NCBI RefSeq assembly: GCF_034314165.1
Contig: NZ_JAVIWK010000001.1
Span: 6,711,001-6,775,000, forward strand
Origin: Pseudomonas sp. Bout1
GTDB lineage: Bacteria; Pseudomonadota; Gammaproteobacteria; Pseudomonadales; Pseudomonadaceae
Reading direction: 5' to 3'
Length of the DNA: 64,000 nucleotides
Shown here piece after piece: positions 49,392-59,584 of the stretch (its first letter is position 1; every line of letters starts with the position of its first letter). The position numbers were made by a program, and so were the translations under genes. Under the pieces are notes generated by a model that was not told where the DNA came from, made no database searches, and saw nothing but the letters and a program-made list of their open reading frames with translations.

Positions 49392-49724
49392 TCAGATCTC
49401 GTCGAAGTCCAGCTCGACGCCGGCTTGTTCCTGGGTGAGGCGTGCAAGCATTTCGCTCAACAGCTCATCGGTAGTGTCGTGGGTCCAGCGATTTTCTTCT
49501 TCATCGTAGTCAAAGTGAAAACCACCGGAGCGCGCCGCCAGCCAGAGCTGACGCAGAGGTTCCTGGCGGCTGAAAATCAGTTGGGTGCCATTTTCGAACT
49601 TGACGGTCAGCACACCGGCCGAGTTCTCCAGGTCCACATCCAGACCGCTGTCGTCGAAAATATCCTCCAGCGCTTGCTGGGTCGCATCCACCAGGTCGTG
49701 AAAACGGGCTTCGGTCAAACTCAT
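49392..49724 (-). CDS. cyaY: Iron-sulfur cluster assembly protein CyaY (frataxin)
   Basis: The 110-residue frataxin homologue shows the acidic first helix (EARFHDLVDATQQALEDIFD) that binds iron, VLTVKFENGTQLIFSRQEP and a WTHDTTDELL end. It modulates cysteine desulfurase IscS. Start 49724 (MSLTEARFH) is taken; the upstream frame of 61 residues runs into the lptM promoter region and has no family match. Confidence 0.94.
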   Translation of the reverse strand: MSLTEARFHDLVDATQQALEDIFDDSGLDVDLENSAGVLTVKFENGTQLIFSRQEPLRQLWLAARSGGFHFDYDEEENRWTHDTTDELLSEMLARLTQEQAGVELDFDEI

Positions 49725-49963
49725 TGTGGGAACCTCGAAAAGTGTCTGGTCTCGCTCAAGCGCCGCACAATACGGACGCACCATCATGATTGCAAAGGAT
49801 ACCGATTTCATTACCCGCAGCCGTGTGAATTCTCCTCGGTTGATGTAAGTACAATCGCGACAAACTCGGCAAAGCCCCGCCGGACGGGTATTTCGGCGCA
49901 TAGGCAATCTGGCGGGTGGTCGGTATACTCGGGCGCAATTAATGCATATTCAAGGATTTCGCC

Positions 49964-50125
49964 ATGAAGCGCCTGATCTCTTCCCTTGCTGCGCTCGTCG
50001 CGGTCGCTTGCCTCGTTAGTGCCTGTGGTCAAAAAGGCCCGCTGTATCTGCCCGATGACAGCAAAGACCCGAATGAACAGGCGCAATCGTCGCAAACCAA
50101 AGCGCATAAGCACGACTCCTACTAA
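49964..50125 (+). CDS. lptM: LPS assembly lipoprotein LptM (LppL, YifL-like)
   Basis: The 53-residue lipoprotein has a signal peptide with lipobox LVSAC (Cys about residue 21) and the family motif GQKGPLYLP directly after it. LptM helps mature the LptD/LptE translocon in E. coli. It lies nine bases before lysA, the same neighbour as in E. coli (yifL-dapF) and P. aeruginosa (lppL-lysA). AAGGA lies upstream of the ATG. Confidence 0.92.
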   Translation: MKRLISSLAALVAVACLVSACGQKGPLYLPDDSKDPNEQAQSSQTKAHKHDSY

Positions 50126-50134
50126 GGGAACATC

Positions 50135-51382
50135 ATGGACGCTTTTAACTACCGTGACGGCGAGCTGTTCGCGGAAGGTGTCGCGCTGTCCGCCATTGCC
50201 GAGCGCTTTGGCACCCCGACCTACGTGTACTCCCGTGCTCACATCGAAGCCCAATACCGCTCCTTCGCCGACGCGCTGGAAGGCACGCCAAGCCTGGTGT
50301 GCTTCGCCGTAAAAGCCAACTCCAACCTGGGCGTACTGAATGTCCTGGCGCGCCTTGGCGCCGGTTTCGACATTGTGTCCCGTGGCGAGCTTGAGCGTGT
50401 GCTGGCCGCCGGCGGCACGGCTGACAAAATTGTGTTCTCCGGTGTCGGCAAGAGCCGCGAAGACATGCGCCGCGCCCTGGAAGTGGGCGTGCATTGCTTC
50501 AACGTCGAGTCCACCGACGAGCTGGAGCGCCTGCAAGTGGTGGCCGCCGAGATGGGCGTTCGTGCGCCGATCTCCCTGCGGGTCAACCCGGACGTCGACG
50601 CCGGCACTCATCCGTACATTTCCACCGGTCTCAAAGAGAACAAGTTCGGCATCGCCATCGCCGACGCCGAAGACGTGTACATCCGCGCCGCCCAGTTGCC
50701 GAACCTGGAAGTATTGGGCGTCGACTGCCATATCGGCTCGCAACTGACCAGCCTGCCACCGTTCCTGGATGCACTCGACCGCCTGCTGGCGCTGATCGAC
50801 CGCCTCGGCGAGTGCGGCATCTACCTGCACCACATCGACCTCGGTGGCGGCGTGGGCGTGCGTTATCGCGATGAAGAGCCGCCGCTGGTCAGCGACTACA
50901 TCAAGGCTGTGCGTGAGCGCACCGAAGGCCGCGACCTGACGCTGATGTTCGAGCCGGGCCGCTATATCGTCGCCAACGCCGGCGTGCTGCTGACCCAGGT
51001 CGAGTACCTCAAGCACACCGAGCACAAGGATTTCGCCATCGTCGACGCGGCGATGAACGACCTGATCCGCCCTGCGCTGTACCAGGCCTGGATGGACGTG
51101 ACGGCCGTCAAGCCTCGCGCGGGAGAAGGCCGCAGCTACGACGTGGTCGGCCCGATCTGTGAGACCGGCGACTTCCTGGCCAAGGAACGTCAGCTGGCCC
51201 TGGAAGAAGGCGACCTGCTGGCCGTGCATTCGGCCGGCGCCTATGGGTTTGTCATGAGCTCCAACTACAACACCCGCGGGCGTACCGCCGAGGTGCTGGT
51301 GGACGGTGATCAAGCGTTTGAAGTGCGTCGCCGCGAGACGGTAGCCGAGTTGTTTGCTGGCGAAAGCCTGCTGCCGGAGTAA
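50135..51382 (+). CDS. lysA: Diaminopimelate decarboxylase
   Basis: The 415-residue PLP enzyme makes lysine from meso-diaminopimelate. The PLP lysine is in [11 protein letters not shown] (about residue 55), HIGSQLT and the GGGVGV loop bind phosphate, and the catalytic Cys of the partner chain is in [11 protein letters not shown]. It is in the lptM-lysA-dapF-DUF484-xerC-HAD operon with short gaps. Confidence 0.97.
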   Translation: MDAFNYRDGELFAEGVALSAIAERFGTPTYVYSRAHIEAQYRSFADALEGTPSLVCFAVKANSNLGVLNVLARLGAGFDIVSRGELERVLAAGGTADKIVFSGVGKSREDMRRALEVGVHCFNVESTDELERLQVVAAEMGVRAPISLRVNPDVDAGTHPYISTGLKENKFGIAIADAEDVYIRAAQLPNLEVLGVDCHIGSQLTSLPPFLDALDRLLALIDRLGECGIYLHHIDLGGGVGVRYRDEEPPLVSDYIKAVRERTEGRDLTLMFEPGRYIVANAGVLLTQVEYLKHTEHKDFAIVDAAMNDLIRPALYQAWMDVTAVKPRAGEGRSYDVVGPICETGDFLAKERQLALEEGDLLAVHSAGAYGFVMSSNYNTRGRTAEVLVDGDQAFEVRRRETVAELFAGESLLPE

Positions 51383-51386
51383 GGTC

Positions 51387-52217
51387 ATGTTGCTGCGTTT
51401 TACCAAGATGCACGGGCTGGGCAATGACTTCATGGTCCTGGACCTGGTCAGCCAGCACGCGCACATCCTGCCCAAGCACGCAAAACTGTGGGGCGACCGC
51501 CACACCGGTGTCGGCTTCGACCAGTTGCTGCTGGTGGAAGCACCGAGCAACCCGGAAGTGGATTTCCGTTACCGGATCTTCAACTCCGACGGCTCCGAAG
51601 TGGAACAGTGCGGCAATGGTGCCCGCTGTTTCGCCCGCTTTGTGCTGGACAAGCGCCTGACCGCCAAGCGGCAGATTCGCGTCGAGACCAAGAGCGGCAT
51701 CATTGAGCTGGATATTCGCAGCGACGGCCAGATCGGCGTCAACATGGGCGCTCCACGGCTGGTGCCGGCGGACATTCCGTTCCAGGCCGCCGAGCAAGCG
51801 CTGAGTTACGCCGTTGACGTGGACGGCAAGACCGTCAACCTGGCCGCTGTGTCGATGGGCAACCCCCATGCCGTGCTGCGGGTGGATGACATCAACAGCG
51901 CACCGGTTCACGAACTGGGACCGAAGATCGAAAACCACCCGCGCTTTCCGGCGCGGGTTAATGTGGGTTTCCTGCAGGTCATCGACCGTTCTCGTGCGCA
52001 GTTGCGCGTCTGGGAACGCGGTGCCGGCGAAACCCAGGCCTGCGGTACCGGTGCATGCGCCGCTGCCGTAGCCGCGATCAGCCAGGGGTGGATGGATTCG
52101 CCGCTGCTGATCGACCTGCCCGGCGGACGTCTGTCCATCGAATGGACAGGCCCTGGCCAACCGGTGAAAATGACCGGCCCGGCCACCCGCGTCTACGAAG
52201 GACAGGTCCGTCTATGA
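51387..52217 (+). CDS. dapF: Diaminopimelate epimerase
   Basis: The 276-residue enzyme turns LL- into meso-diaminopimelate, the substrate of LysA and a peptidoglycan precursor. The two catalytic Cys are in [10 protein letters not shown] and QACGTGACA. Start [15 protein letters not shown] at 51387 matches the family and lies four bases after lysA. Confidence 0.97.
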   Translation: MLLRFTKMHGLGNDFMVLDLVSQHAHILPKHAKLWGDRHTGVGFDQLLLVEAPSNPEVDFRYRIFNSDGSEVEQCGNGARCFARFVLDKRLTAKRQIRVETKSGIIELDIRSDGQIGVNMGAPRLVPADIPFQAAEQALSYAVDVDGKTVNLAAVSMGNPHAVLRVDDINSAPVHELGPKIENHPRFPARVNVGFLQVIDRSRAQLRVWERGAGETQACGTGACAAAVAAISQGWMDSPLLIDLPGGRLSIEWTGPGQPVKMTGPATRVYEGQVRL

Positions 52218-52230
52218 GTGAGCCAATCCA

Positions 52231-52947
52231 ATGACTGATAAGCCTCAAGTACCCGCGAAAGCATCCCCAAGCGAAAGTCTGGAGGCCGCAGCTGTTGCGG
52301 CGTATCTGGAGGCTAATCCGGACTTCTTCGTCGAACACGAGGAACTGCTGCCGGCCCTGCGTATTCCCCACCAGCGTGGCGATACCGTGTCGCTGGTGGA
52401 ACGGCAGATGAAGATCCTGCGCGAGCGCAATATCGAGATGCGCCATCGGCTCTCGCAGCTGATGGACGTGGCCCGCGACAACGACCGCCTGTTCGACAAG
52501 ACCCGCCGCCTGGTGCTGACCCTGATGGACGCCGCCAGCCTGGAAGAGGCAGTGATTGCCGTCGAAGACAGCCTGCGCCAGGACTTCCAGGTGCCTTTTG
52601 TCAGCCTGATCCTGTTCAGCGACAACCCGATGCCGGTGGGTCGCTGGGTCAGCGGCAGCGATGCCCAGACCGCCATCGGCGGCCTGCTCTGCGAAGGCAA
52701 GACCATCAGCGGCACCTTGCGTGAGCATGAGCTGGACTTCCTGTTTGGCGCCGAGCAGCGCCAGCAGATCGGCTCCACGGCCGTGGTCGCCCTGAGTCAT
52801 CAAGGGCTGCATGGCGTGCTGGCCATCGCCAGCCGTGATCCGCAGCACTACAAAAGCTCGGTGGGCACGCTGTTCCTGAGCTACATCGCCGAAGTGCTGG
52901 GCCGCGTGCTGCCACGCTTCACCACTGCATTGCGCGCGGTGCGCTAG
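52231..52947 (+). CDS. DUF484 family protein
   Basis: The 238-residue protein has an N-terminal helical segment ([20 protein letters not shown]), a coiled coil and a GAF-like domain (about 100-235). It sits between dapF and xerC in many gammaproteobacteria. The molecular role is not known. It is 13 bases from dapF and 2 from xerC. Confidence 0.93.
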   Translation: MTDKPQVPAKASPSESLEAAAVAAYLEANPDFFVEHEELLPALRIPHQRGDTVSLVERQMKILRERNIEMRHRLSQLMDVARDNDRLFDKTRRLVLTLMDAASLEEAVIAVEDSLRQDFQVPFVSLILFSDNPMPVGRWVSGSDAQTAIGGLLCEGKTISGTLREHELDFLFGAEQRQQIGSTAVVALSHQGLHGVLAIASRDPQHYKSSVGTLFLSYIAEVLGRVLPRFTTALRAVR

Positions 52948-52949
52948 CC

Positions 52950-53849
52950 ATGGAACGACAACTGGACGCCTACTGCGCTCACCTGCGCAGCGAGCGCCAG
53001 GTGTCGCCGCATACCCTGGAAGCCTACCGGCGGGACTTGAACAAGGTCCTGGCGTTTTGCGAAAAACACCACATCGGTAGTTGGAAGGCTCTGGATATCC
53101 AGGGCTTGCGCAGCCTGATCGCCCGTCTGCACCAGCAAGGCCAATCTTCCCGCAGCCTGGCGCGCCTGCTGTCGGCGGTGCGCGGCCTCTATCACTACCT
53201 GAACCGCGAAGGCCTGTGCGACCACGACCCGGCCAACGGCCTGGCGCCGCCCAAGGGCGAACGACGCCTGCCCAAGACTCTCGACGCGGATCGTGCCCTG
53301 CAATTGCTCGATGGCGCCGTGGAAGATGACTTCCTGGCCCACCGCGACCAGGCGATCCTCGAACTGTTCTATTCCTCGGGCCTGCGCCTGTCAGAGCTGA
53401 CCGGGCTTAATCTTGAGCAACTGGACCTCGCCGATGGCCTGGTGCAAGTGCTCGGCAAAGGCAGCAAGACCCGCGTATTACCAGTGGGCAAAAAGGCCCG
53501 CGAAGCCTTGCTGCTGTGGTTGCCACTGCGTGCGCTGGCCAACCCGGCGGACGACGCGGTGTTTATCAGCCAGCAAGGCCGTCGCCTCGGGCCGCGGGCC
53601 ATTCAAGTGCGGGTCAAGGCGGCGGGTGAGCGCGAGCTGGGGCAAAACCTGCACCCGCACATGCTCCGGCACTCCTTTGCCAGCCATTTGCTGGAGTCGT
53701 CCCAGGACCTGCGCGCGGTGCAGGAACTGCTGGGCCACTCCGATATCAAGACCACCCAGATCTACACCCACCTGGACTTCCAGCACCTGGCGACGGTGTA
53801 CGACAGCGCCCATCCACGGGCCAAACGCATTAAGGGCAGTGACTCATGA
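52950..53849 (+). CDS. xerC: Tyrosine recombinase XerC
   Basis: The 299-residue recombinase resolves chromosome dimers at dif with XerD. The N-terminal SAM-like domain ([20 protein letters not shown]) and the catalytic set R (SGLRLSEL), H-x-x-R ([12 protein letters not shown]), H (LLGHSDI) and Tyr (TTQIYTH) are all present. It overlaps the HAD gene by four bases. Confidence 0.97.
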   Translation: MERQLDAYCAHLRSERQVSPHTLEAYRRDLNKVLAFCEKHHIGSWKALDIQGLRSLIARLHQQGQSSRSLARLLSAVRGLYHYLNREGLCDHDPANGLAPPKGERRLPKTLDADRALQLLDGAVEDDFLAHRDQAILELFYSSGLRLSELTGLNLEQLDLADGLVQVLGKGSKTRVLPVGKKAREALLLWLPLRALANPADDAVFISQQGRRLGPRAIQVRVKAAGERELGQNLHPHMLRHSFASHLLESSQDLRAVQELLGHSDIKTTQIYTHLDFQHLATVYDSAHPRAKRIKGSDS

Positions 53850-54541
53850 GCATCAAGCTGATCACCTTCGACCTGGACGATACGCTCTGGGATAACGTGC
53901 CGGTCATCGTCAGCGCCGAGGCGTCGATGCGCGAGTGGCTGGCCACCCATGCCACCAAGGTCGGTGACTTGCCTCTGGAGAAGTTCGCCAGCCTTCGCCA
54001 GCAGGTGCTGCAACGCCACCCGGAGCTCAAATATCGCATCAGCGTGTTGCGTCACAAGGTGCTGCAGTACGCCTTCGAAGAGGCTGGGTACCCACTGCCA
54101 GAAGCGGCGCAGATGGCGGACGTGTGCTTTGAAGCATTTATCCATGCTCGCCACCAGCTCACGGTATTTCCCGAGGCCGAGCCGATGCTCCAGGCGCTGC
54201 GCCAGCACTATTTGCTGGGGGTAATCACCAACGGTAATGCCGACGTACAGCGTGTGGGCCTGGCGGATTACTTTCACTTTGCATTGCGGGCCGAAGACAT
54301 TGGTATCGCCAAGCCGGATGCGCGGTTGTTCCAAGAGGCCTTGCAGCGCGGTGGCGTTGAGCCGGGCGCAGCGGTGCACGTCGGGGACCATCCCGGGGAC
54401 GACATCGCCGGGGCGCAACAGGCGGGACTGCGCGCGGTGTGGTTCAACCCGGCGGGCAAGGTGTGGGAAGCCGAGAAATTGCCGGATGCCGAGATTCGCA
54501 GCCTGACCGAGTTTCCAGCAATCCTGACCCGCTGGAAGTGA
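53846..54541 (+). CDS. HAD-superfamily phosphatase
   Basis: The 231-residue hydrolase has motif [10 protein letters not shown] (nucleophile Asp), motif [11 protein letters not shown], motif III Lys in [10 protein letters not shown] and motif [14 protein letters not shown]. YigB-type members dephosphorylate FMN or sugar phosphates; YigB lies after xerC in E. coli too, so a similar FMN phosphatase role is likely. It ends the operon, with a REP pair behind it. Confidence 0.92.
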   Translation: MSIKLITFDLDDTLWDNVPVIVSAEASMREWLATHATKVGDLPLEKFASLRQQVLQRHPELKYRISVLRHKVLQYAFEEAGYPLPEAAQMADVCFEAFIHARHQLTVFPEAEPMLQALRQHYLLGVITNGNADVQRVGLADYFHFALRAEDIGIAKPDARLFQEALQRGGVEPGAAVHVGDHPGDDIAGAQQAGLRAVWFNPAGKVWEAEKLPDAEIRSLTEFPAILTRWK

Positions 54542-54554
54542 CCCCGAACTTACC

Positions 54555-54643
54555 GTAGCAGCTGCCGAGCCTTGGCGAGGCTGCGTTTGCGGTGTGTCAG
54601 GCAGGCCGCCGACGCATCCTCGCCAAGGCTCGACAGCTGCTAC
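54555..54643. repeat. REP pair (BIME), GTAGCAGCTG-CGAGCCTTGGCGAGG family
   Basis: Inverted arms lie at 54555-54586 and 54612-54643, with small mismatches. This is a fourth REP family in the window, found once here, between the HAD gene and sutA. Confidence 0.85.
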
Positions 54644-54678
54644 GAGAACGGGCGCAATTCCGTTTTGTAGCGCCCATG

Positions 54679-54707
54679 AAAAAGCCCGCAGCGACGGCGG
54701 GCTTTTT
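54679..54707. terminator. Bidirectional terminator between HAD gene and sutA
   Basis: The stem GCCCGC-AGCGACG-GCGGGC (54684-54702) has A5 to the left and T5 to the right. It lies 20 bases past the sutA stop on the minus strand. Confidence 0.9.
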
Positions 54708-54727
54708 CAGCAAGCAGACAACAGGCC

Positions 54728-55054
54728 TTAGATAGGCCGGCTGCCGTACTTGTTATCCGGCTTCTTCGGTGGATCTGCCACCACGTTAGCCTCGACTTCC
54801 TGCACTTTGCCGCCTTTAGCGAGGAATTCTTCCATCGCACGGGCCAGCGCATCGCGCTCTTTGTTCTTGGCTTCTACGCTCGGCAGTTCGTCAACCGACA
54901 CCGCAGCCTTGGCCTTGCCCTTGGCTGCCGGGGCCGGTGCATCTTCGCCACCGTCGTCGTCAGCCACGTCTTCGGCAGCCGCCTCAAGACCTTCCTCGGT
55001 TTCGTCGTCGTCGCCTACTTCGAGGTCGTCGTTTTCCAGATCATCGTCGCTCAT
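54728..55054 (-). CDS. sutA: RNA polymerase-binding regulator SutA
   Basis: The 108-residue protein has a very acidic, disordered N-terminus (DDDLENDDLEVGDDDETEEG), a short helix (KNKERDALARAMEEFLAKGG) and a conserved tail EVEANVVADPPKKPDNKYG. This is the layout of P. aeruginosa SutA, which binds the polymerase beta subunit and raises rRNA transcription in slow growth. Length and tail agree with what I recall. It stands alone. Confidence 0.88.
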   Translation of the reverse strand: MSDDDLENDDLEVGDDDETEEGLEAAAEDVADDDGGEDAPAPAAKGKAKAAVSVDELPSVEAKNKERDALARAMEEFLAKGGKVQEVEANVVADPPKKPDNKYGSRPI

Positions 55055-55157
55055 GTTCTACCTCATGACTTGCGAAAAGCAGATTAGTTATAGCCCAGCT
55101 TCGCCACCTGTCGACGGCCGCCGGAAAAAAATCAACATCCACAGGATAACCAGTGGC

Positions 55158-55583
55158 TTATGCCCCATCACCGTGCAAGGTGGCGAGGACTTTACGAGCA
55201 CCGCCATGATCACGGTGCTCGCCCAGATAAACACCTTGCCAGGTCCCCATCGCCAAGCGGCCGGCCCTTACCGGCAAACTCAGCTGGCAGCCCAGGAGAC
55301 TGGCCTTGAAGTGCGCCGGCAGATCATCCGGACCTTCGTCGTTGTGTTCATATCCCGCCGTACCTTGCGGCACCAGCGCATTGAAGAAACGCTCGAAGTC
55401 ACGGCGAACCGCCGGGTCGGCATTCTCGTTGACCGTCAACGAGGCCGAGGTGTGCTGCAGCCACAAATGCAACAGTCCCACCCGACAGGCCTTCAATTCA
55501 GGCAGGCCGGCGAGCAACTCGTCCGTCACCAGATGAAAGCCCCGGGGCTTGGCCCGCAGGGTTATCAGGGTCTGTTGCCACAT
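55158..55583 (-). CDS. YjbQ family protein (secondary thiamine-phosphate synthase activity)
   Basis: The 141-residue UPF0047 protein shows [20 protein letters not shown] and [16 protein letters not shown], the family's His-rich motifs. E. coli YjbQ has weak thiamine-phosphate synthase activity; the real role is unclear. It lies about 100 bases upstream of sutA on the same strand. Confidence 0.92.
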   Translation of the reverse strand: MWQQTLITLRAKPRGFHLVTDELLAGLPELKACRVGLLHLWLQHTSASLTVNENADPAVRRDFERFFNALVPQGTAGYEHNDEGPDDLPAHFKASLLGCQLSLPVRAGRLAMGTWQGVYLGEHRDHGGARKVLATLHGDGA

Positions 55584-55751
55584 ACAGTTCTCCGCACATC
55601 GGCGCGCATTCTAGCGCGCTCTGGGAAAAAACAAAGTGCCGAATACGCCTACATGCCTGTAAGACATTCGCACACCGAAAAGTGCAGTGCGGATCCCATC
55701 ACAAAGTCGTGAAAAAACCCATACACCTTTAGCCACAGACAAACCCCAGGC

Positions 55752-55788
55752 AAAAAAATGCCCGGCAAGCCGGGCATCTTTTTTTCGC
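55752..55788. terminator. Bidirectional terminator after amtB
   Basis: The stem ATGCCCGG-CAAG-CCGGGCAT (55758-55777) has A7 in front and T7 behind. On the minus strand it follows the amtB stop at 55793. Confidence 0.93.
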
Positions 55789-55792
55789 GTAC

Positions 55793-57133
55793 TTACAAGT
55801 TGTAGCCGCGTTCGTTGTGTTGCGCCAGGTCGAGGCCCACAGCCTCTTCTTCTTCGGTCACCCGCAGGCCCATCACCACGTCCAGCACCTTGAGGATGAT
55901 GAAGGTCACGATAGCCGTGTAGATGACGGTGAAGCCGACGCCTTTGCACTGGATCCAGACTTGTGCCGCGATGTCAGTGGTGGTGGCGTTGAAGCCGCCC
56001 ATCGCTGGTGCCGCGAATACGCCGGTCAGGATCGCGCCGAGGATACCGCCGATACCGTGCACGCCAAAGGCGTCCAGGGAGTCGTCGTAGCCCAGCTTGC
56101 GTTTCAGGGTAGTGGCGCAGAAGAAGCACACCACACCGGCAGCCAGACCGATCACCAGGGCGCCCATCGGGCCCACAGTGCCAGCGGCTGGCGTGATTGC
56201 CACCAGGCCAGCGACAACACCCGAGGCGATGCCCAGGGCACTTGGCTTACCGTGGGTGACCCACTCGGCGAACATCCAGCCCAGCGCCGCAGCAGCGGTA
56301 GCGATCTGGGTCACCAGCATCGCCATGCCGGCGGTGCCGTTGGCCGCAGCCGCGGAGCCGGCGTTGAAGCCGAACCAGCCTACCCACAGCATGGCCGCGC
56401 CCACCAGGGTGTAACCCAGGTTGTGCGGTGCCATTGGGGTGGTTGGGAAGCCTTTACGCTTGCCCAGTACCAGGCACGCTACCAGGCCGGCAACACCGGC
56501 GTTGATGTGCACCACGGTGCCGCCTGCGAAGTCCAGCACGCCCCAGTCGCCCAGCAACGAACCCGGACCGCCCCACACCATGTGGGCAATCGGTGCGTAG
56601 ACCAGGGTGAACCAGACGCCCATGAAGATCAGCATCGCGGAGAACTTCATACGCTCGGCGAACGCACCGACGATCAGCGCCGGGGTGATGATCGCGAAGG
56701 TCATCTGGAAGGTCACGAACACCGACTCAGGGAACAACGCCGCCGGGCCGGTGATGCTGGCCGGGGTCACACCCGAGAGGAACAATTTGGACAGGCCGCC
56801 CACAAACGAGTTGAGGTTGACGACGCCTGCTTCCATACCGGTTGTGTCGAACGCCAGGCTATAGCCGTAGACGAACCACAGAATGGAGATCAGACCGGTG
56901 ATGGCGAAGCACTGCATCATCACGGAAAGAATGTTTTTGGAGCGAACCATGCCGCCGTAGAACAGCGCGAGGCCTGGAATGGTCATAAACAGTACCAGCG
57001 CGGTGGACGTGAGCATCCACGCGGTGTCGCCGGAATTGAGGACTGGAGCAGGTACTGGGTCCGCCGCCATGGCCAGGGCCGGCATTACGAGGGACAACAG
57101 GGCTCCTAGCCCTGCGAATTTACGCAGAGTCAT
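55793..57133 (-). CDS. amtB: Ammonium transporter AmtB
   Basis: The 446-residue protein has a cleaved signal peptide (GALLSLVMPALAMA) and eleven helices. SGDTAWMLTSTALVLFMTIP is the typical start of the mature protein, and HINAGVAGLVA and HGIGGILGA carry the two pore His. It imports ammonium when nitrogen is scarce and is blocked by GlnK from inside. It lies 35 bases after glnK in the same operon. Confidence 0.97.
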   Translation of the reverse strand: MTLRKFAGLGALLSLVMPALAMAADPVPAPVLNSGDTAWMLTSTALVLFMTIPGLALFYGGMVRSKNILSVMMQCFAITGLISILWFVYGYSLAFDTTGMEAGVVNLNSFVGGLSKLFLSGVTPASITGPAALFPESVFVTFQMTFAIITPALIVGAFAERMKFSAMLIFMGVWFTLVYAPIAHMVWGGPGSLLGDWGVLDFAGGTVVHINAGVAGLVACLVLGKRKGFPTTPMAPHNLGYTLVGAAMLWVGWFGFNAGSAAAANGTAGMAMLVTQIATAAAALGWMFAEWVTHGKPSALGIASGVVAGLVAITPAAGTVGPMGALVIGLAAGVVCFFCATTLKRKLGYDDSLDAFGVHGIGGILGAILTGVFAAPAMGGFNATTTDIAAQVWIQCKGVGFTVIYTAIVTFIILKVLDVVMGLRVTEEEEAVGLDLAQHNERGYNL

Positions 57134-57168
57134 ATTGTTTTCTCCTGGGGCGTTGGGGGTTTGGCGGC

Positions 57169-57645
<477 letters not shown>

Positions 57646-57926
57646 CTACCCCGCTCCGTCGGCGCACTGCATCGTCACAGCGACTGCATCAGTGCATGGG
57701 TCATGATCGTCTAAGCAGAAAGCTTGCCAGCTCCGTAAAAATCACTGAAATCAGTCCTTTGTTCGCTTGCACCCACCTGCCGGGCGCCACGGCGGTGAAG
57801 ATACGCACGAAAACGGTGCGTGACCGCCCGGCCCGATGCGCGAAAAGCGTGCGCCGCAGCCCCTGGAAAAGACTATAGACGCTGCGTGATACACTGGCGG
57901 CCAACAGATTTTCCGGACTATTTCCC

Positions 57927-58187
57927 ATGCTCGCGCCCAAAGACCTCCTCGACGCCCTGAGCGGCCACGCCTCCCGCCTGTTCAGCAGCGACACGCCGCT
58001 GCCGCGCAACGAAATTGAAAGCCAGTTCAAGGCATTGCTGCAAAGCGGTTTCAGCAAGCTGGACCTGGTCAGCCGGGAAGAGTTTGATAGCCAGATGGTG
58101 GTGTTGGCGCGCACTCGGGCGCGGTTGGAGAGCCTTGAGGCCAAGGTGGCGGAGCTGGAAGCGCGATTGACGCCGGCCGCCGAATAA
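57927..58187 (+). CDS. ubiK: Ubiquinone biosynthesis accessory factor UbiK (YqiC-like)
   Basis: The 86-residue protein has an amphipathic N-terminal helix (PKDLLDALSGHASRLF) and a C-terminal coiled coil (RARLESLEAKVAELEARL). UbiK binds UbiJ and helps ubiquinone synthesis. It is divergent from glnK, as in P. aeruginosa where comM follows it. Confidence 0.9.
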   Translation: MLAPKDLLDALSGHASRLFSSDTPLPRNEIESQFKALLQSGFSKLDLVSREEFDSQMVVLARTRARLESLEAKVAELEARLTPAAE

Positions 58188-58198
58188 ACCGGCCAACC

Positions 58199-58219
58199 GG
58201 GGCAGGTTTCGCCTGCCCC
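58199..58219. terminator. Stem-loop between convergent ubiK and cfa genes
   Basis: GGGGCAGG (58199-58206) pairs with CCTGCCCC (58212-58219). The T tract is weak on both sides, so termination is only possible. Confidence 0.45.
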
Positions 58220-58237
58220 ATTAAGCCGTTGTAACCA

Positions 58238-59392
58238 TCAACTTACCCGCTGATACCCGCCGACAACCCCCTTCTTCGACAATACCCACTGCCACAACTG
58301 GATATCCCGCGCGCGAAACGCACCGGCACACGACAGCAGGTAATAGCGCCACATCCGGTAGAAGCGCCGGCCGAAGGTTTCTGCAAAATCCGGCCAAGCC
58401 CGTTCGAAGTTCTCGCACCAGGCCATCAGCGTCTTGTCGTAATCAGCGCCAAAGTTGTGCAGATCCTCGACAACAAATAAACCGTCCACAGCGTCGCCAA
58501 TCTGCCCGATCGAGGGCAAATCCCCGTTGGGGAAGATGTATTTGTCGATCCATGGGTCGGGCGTGCTGTTGCGCTGGTTCTTGCCGATGGTGTGCAACAG
58601 GAACAGCCCATCGTCTTTCAGGCAGCGGTTGGCCACCTCCATATACGTCCGATGGTTCTTGCGGCCCACATGCTCAAACATGCCGACGCTGGCAATGTGG
58701 TCGAATTGCTCGTCGATATCCCGATAGTCCTGCAGACGAAACTCGATCGGCAGATGGGCGTACTTGGCGCGGCCCCACTCTGCCTGCTCTTTGGAGATCG
58801 TCACGCCGACACACTCCACACCGTAATGCTCGGCGGCATGGCTCATGAAACTCCCCCAGCCACAGCCGATATCCAGCACGCGCATGCCCGGCTTGAGGCC
58901 CAGTTTTCTGCAGATCAGGTCCAGTTTGGCGAACTGCGCCTGTTCCAGGGTGGTGGCGTCCTTCCAGTAGCCACAGGTGTAAGTCATACGCGAGTCGAGC
59001 ATGCTCGCGTAAAAGTCGTTGCCGAGGTCGTAATGCGCCTCGCCGACTTGCCAGGCGCGCTTTTTGTTTTGCAGGTTCAGCCATCGGGAGCTGAATGCAT
59101 GAAACAACAAGGTGGCCGGGTTGGCCTGGTCAATCACCCCGGAACGCATGAGCCGGTAGAAAAACTCATCCAGCGCCTCGACGTCCCAGCCGTCGTCCAT
59201 GTAGTTCTCGCCAAGGCCAAGGTTGCCTTTGGCCAGTGCCAGGTCGAACGTGTCACTGTGGTGCAGCTGCATATCCGCCGCCGACGACCCATTGACCTCA
59301 ATCTGCGCCTGCGCCAGCAACTCCCTTACGAAGCGCGCCCCCTGAGACATCTCATCAGAACCGGAAAAAGAATGACGCGTTTTGTTAAGCAC
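58238..59392 (-). CDS. cfa: Cyclopropane fatty acid synthase
   Basis: The 384-residue enzyme adds a methylene group from S-adenosylmethionine to unsaturated acyl chains in membrane lipids. The N-terminal lipid-binding part (IEVNGSSAADMQLHHSD; GLGENYMDDGW) and the SAM site VLDIGCGWGSF and GVTISKEQ are clear, with FEHVGRKNHRTY (bicarbonate site) near residue 230. Its length matches E. coli Cfa (382). A GTG start at 59392 is taken because CTGGAG lies seven bases upstream; the ATG at 59350 is an alternative. It diverges from a LysR gene. Confidence 0.93.
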   Translation of the reverse strand: MLNKTRHSFSGSDEMSQGARFVRELLAQAQIEVNGSSAADMQLHHSDTFDLALAKGNLGLGENYMDDGWDVEALDEFFYRLMRSGVIDQANPATLLFHAFSSRWLNLQNKKRAWQVGEAHYDLGNDFYASMLDSRMTYTCGYWKDATTLEQAQFAKLDLICRKLGLKPGMRVLDIGCGWGSFMSHAAEHYGVECVGVTISKEQAEWGRAKYAHLPIEFRLQDYRDIDEQFDHIASVGMFEHVGRKNHRTYMEVANRCLKDDGLFLLHTIGKNQRNSTPDPWIDKYIFPNGDLPSIGQIGDAVDGLFVVEDLHNFGADYDKTLMAWCENFERAWPDFAETFGRRFYRMWRYYLLSCAGAFRARDIQLWQWVLSKKGVVGGYQRVS

Positions 59393-59584
59393 AATTGCTC
59401 TCCAGAAATAGCGTTGCCTTTGATTCATACACTGCGAGAAATCTGGCCATGGAAGCGTCTGGCAAAGCCCTGTTGGCCTCACGGGGAACGCTGGCTGGGA
59501 ACAGATGTAACAAATCTTATCCAGCCAATTTTTAAAGATATAATGAATTAATCTTATGAAAACCATGCGAAATTGGAATGCAAG

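Noticed and set aside
53846..54541. HAD protein as phosphoglycolate phosphatase (gph)
   Set aside because: It lacks the Gph-specific cap motif, and the xerC-linked place and length fit the YigB type better.
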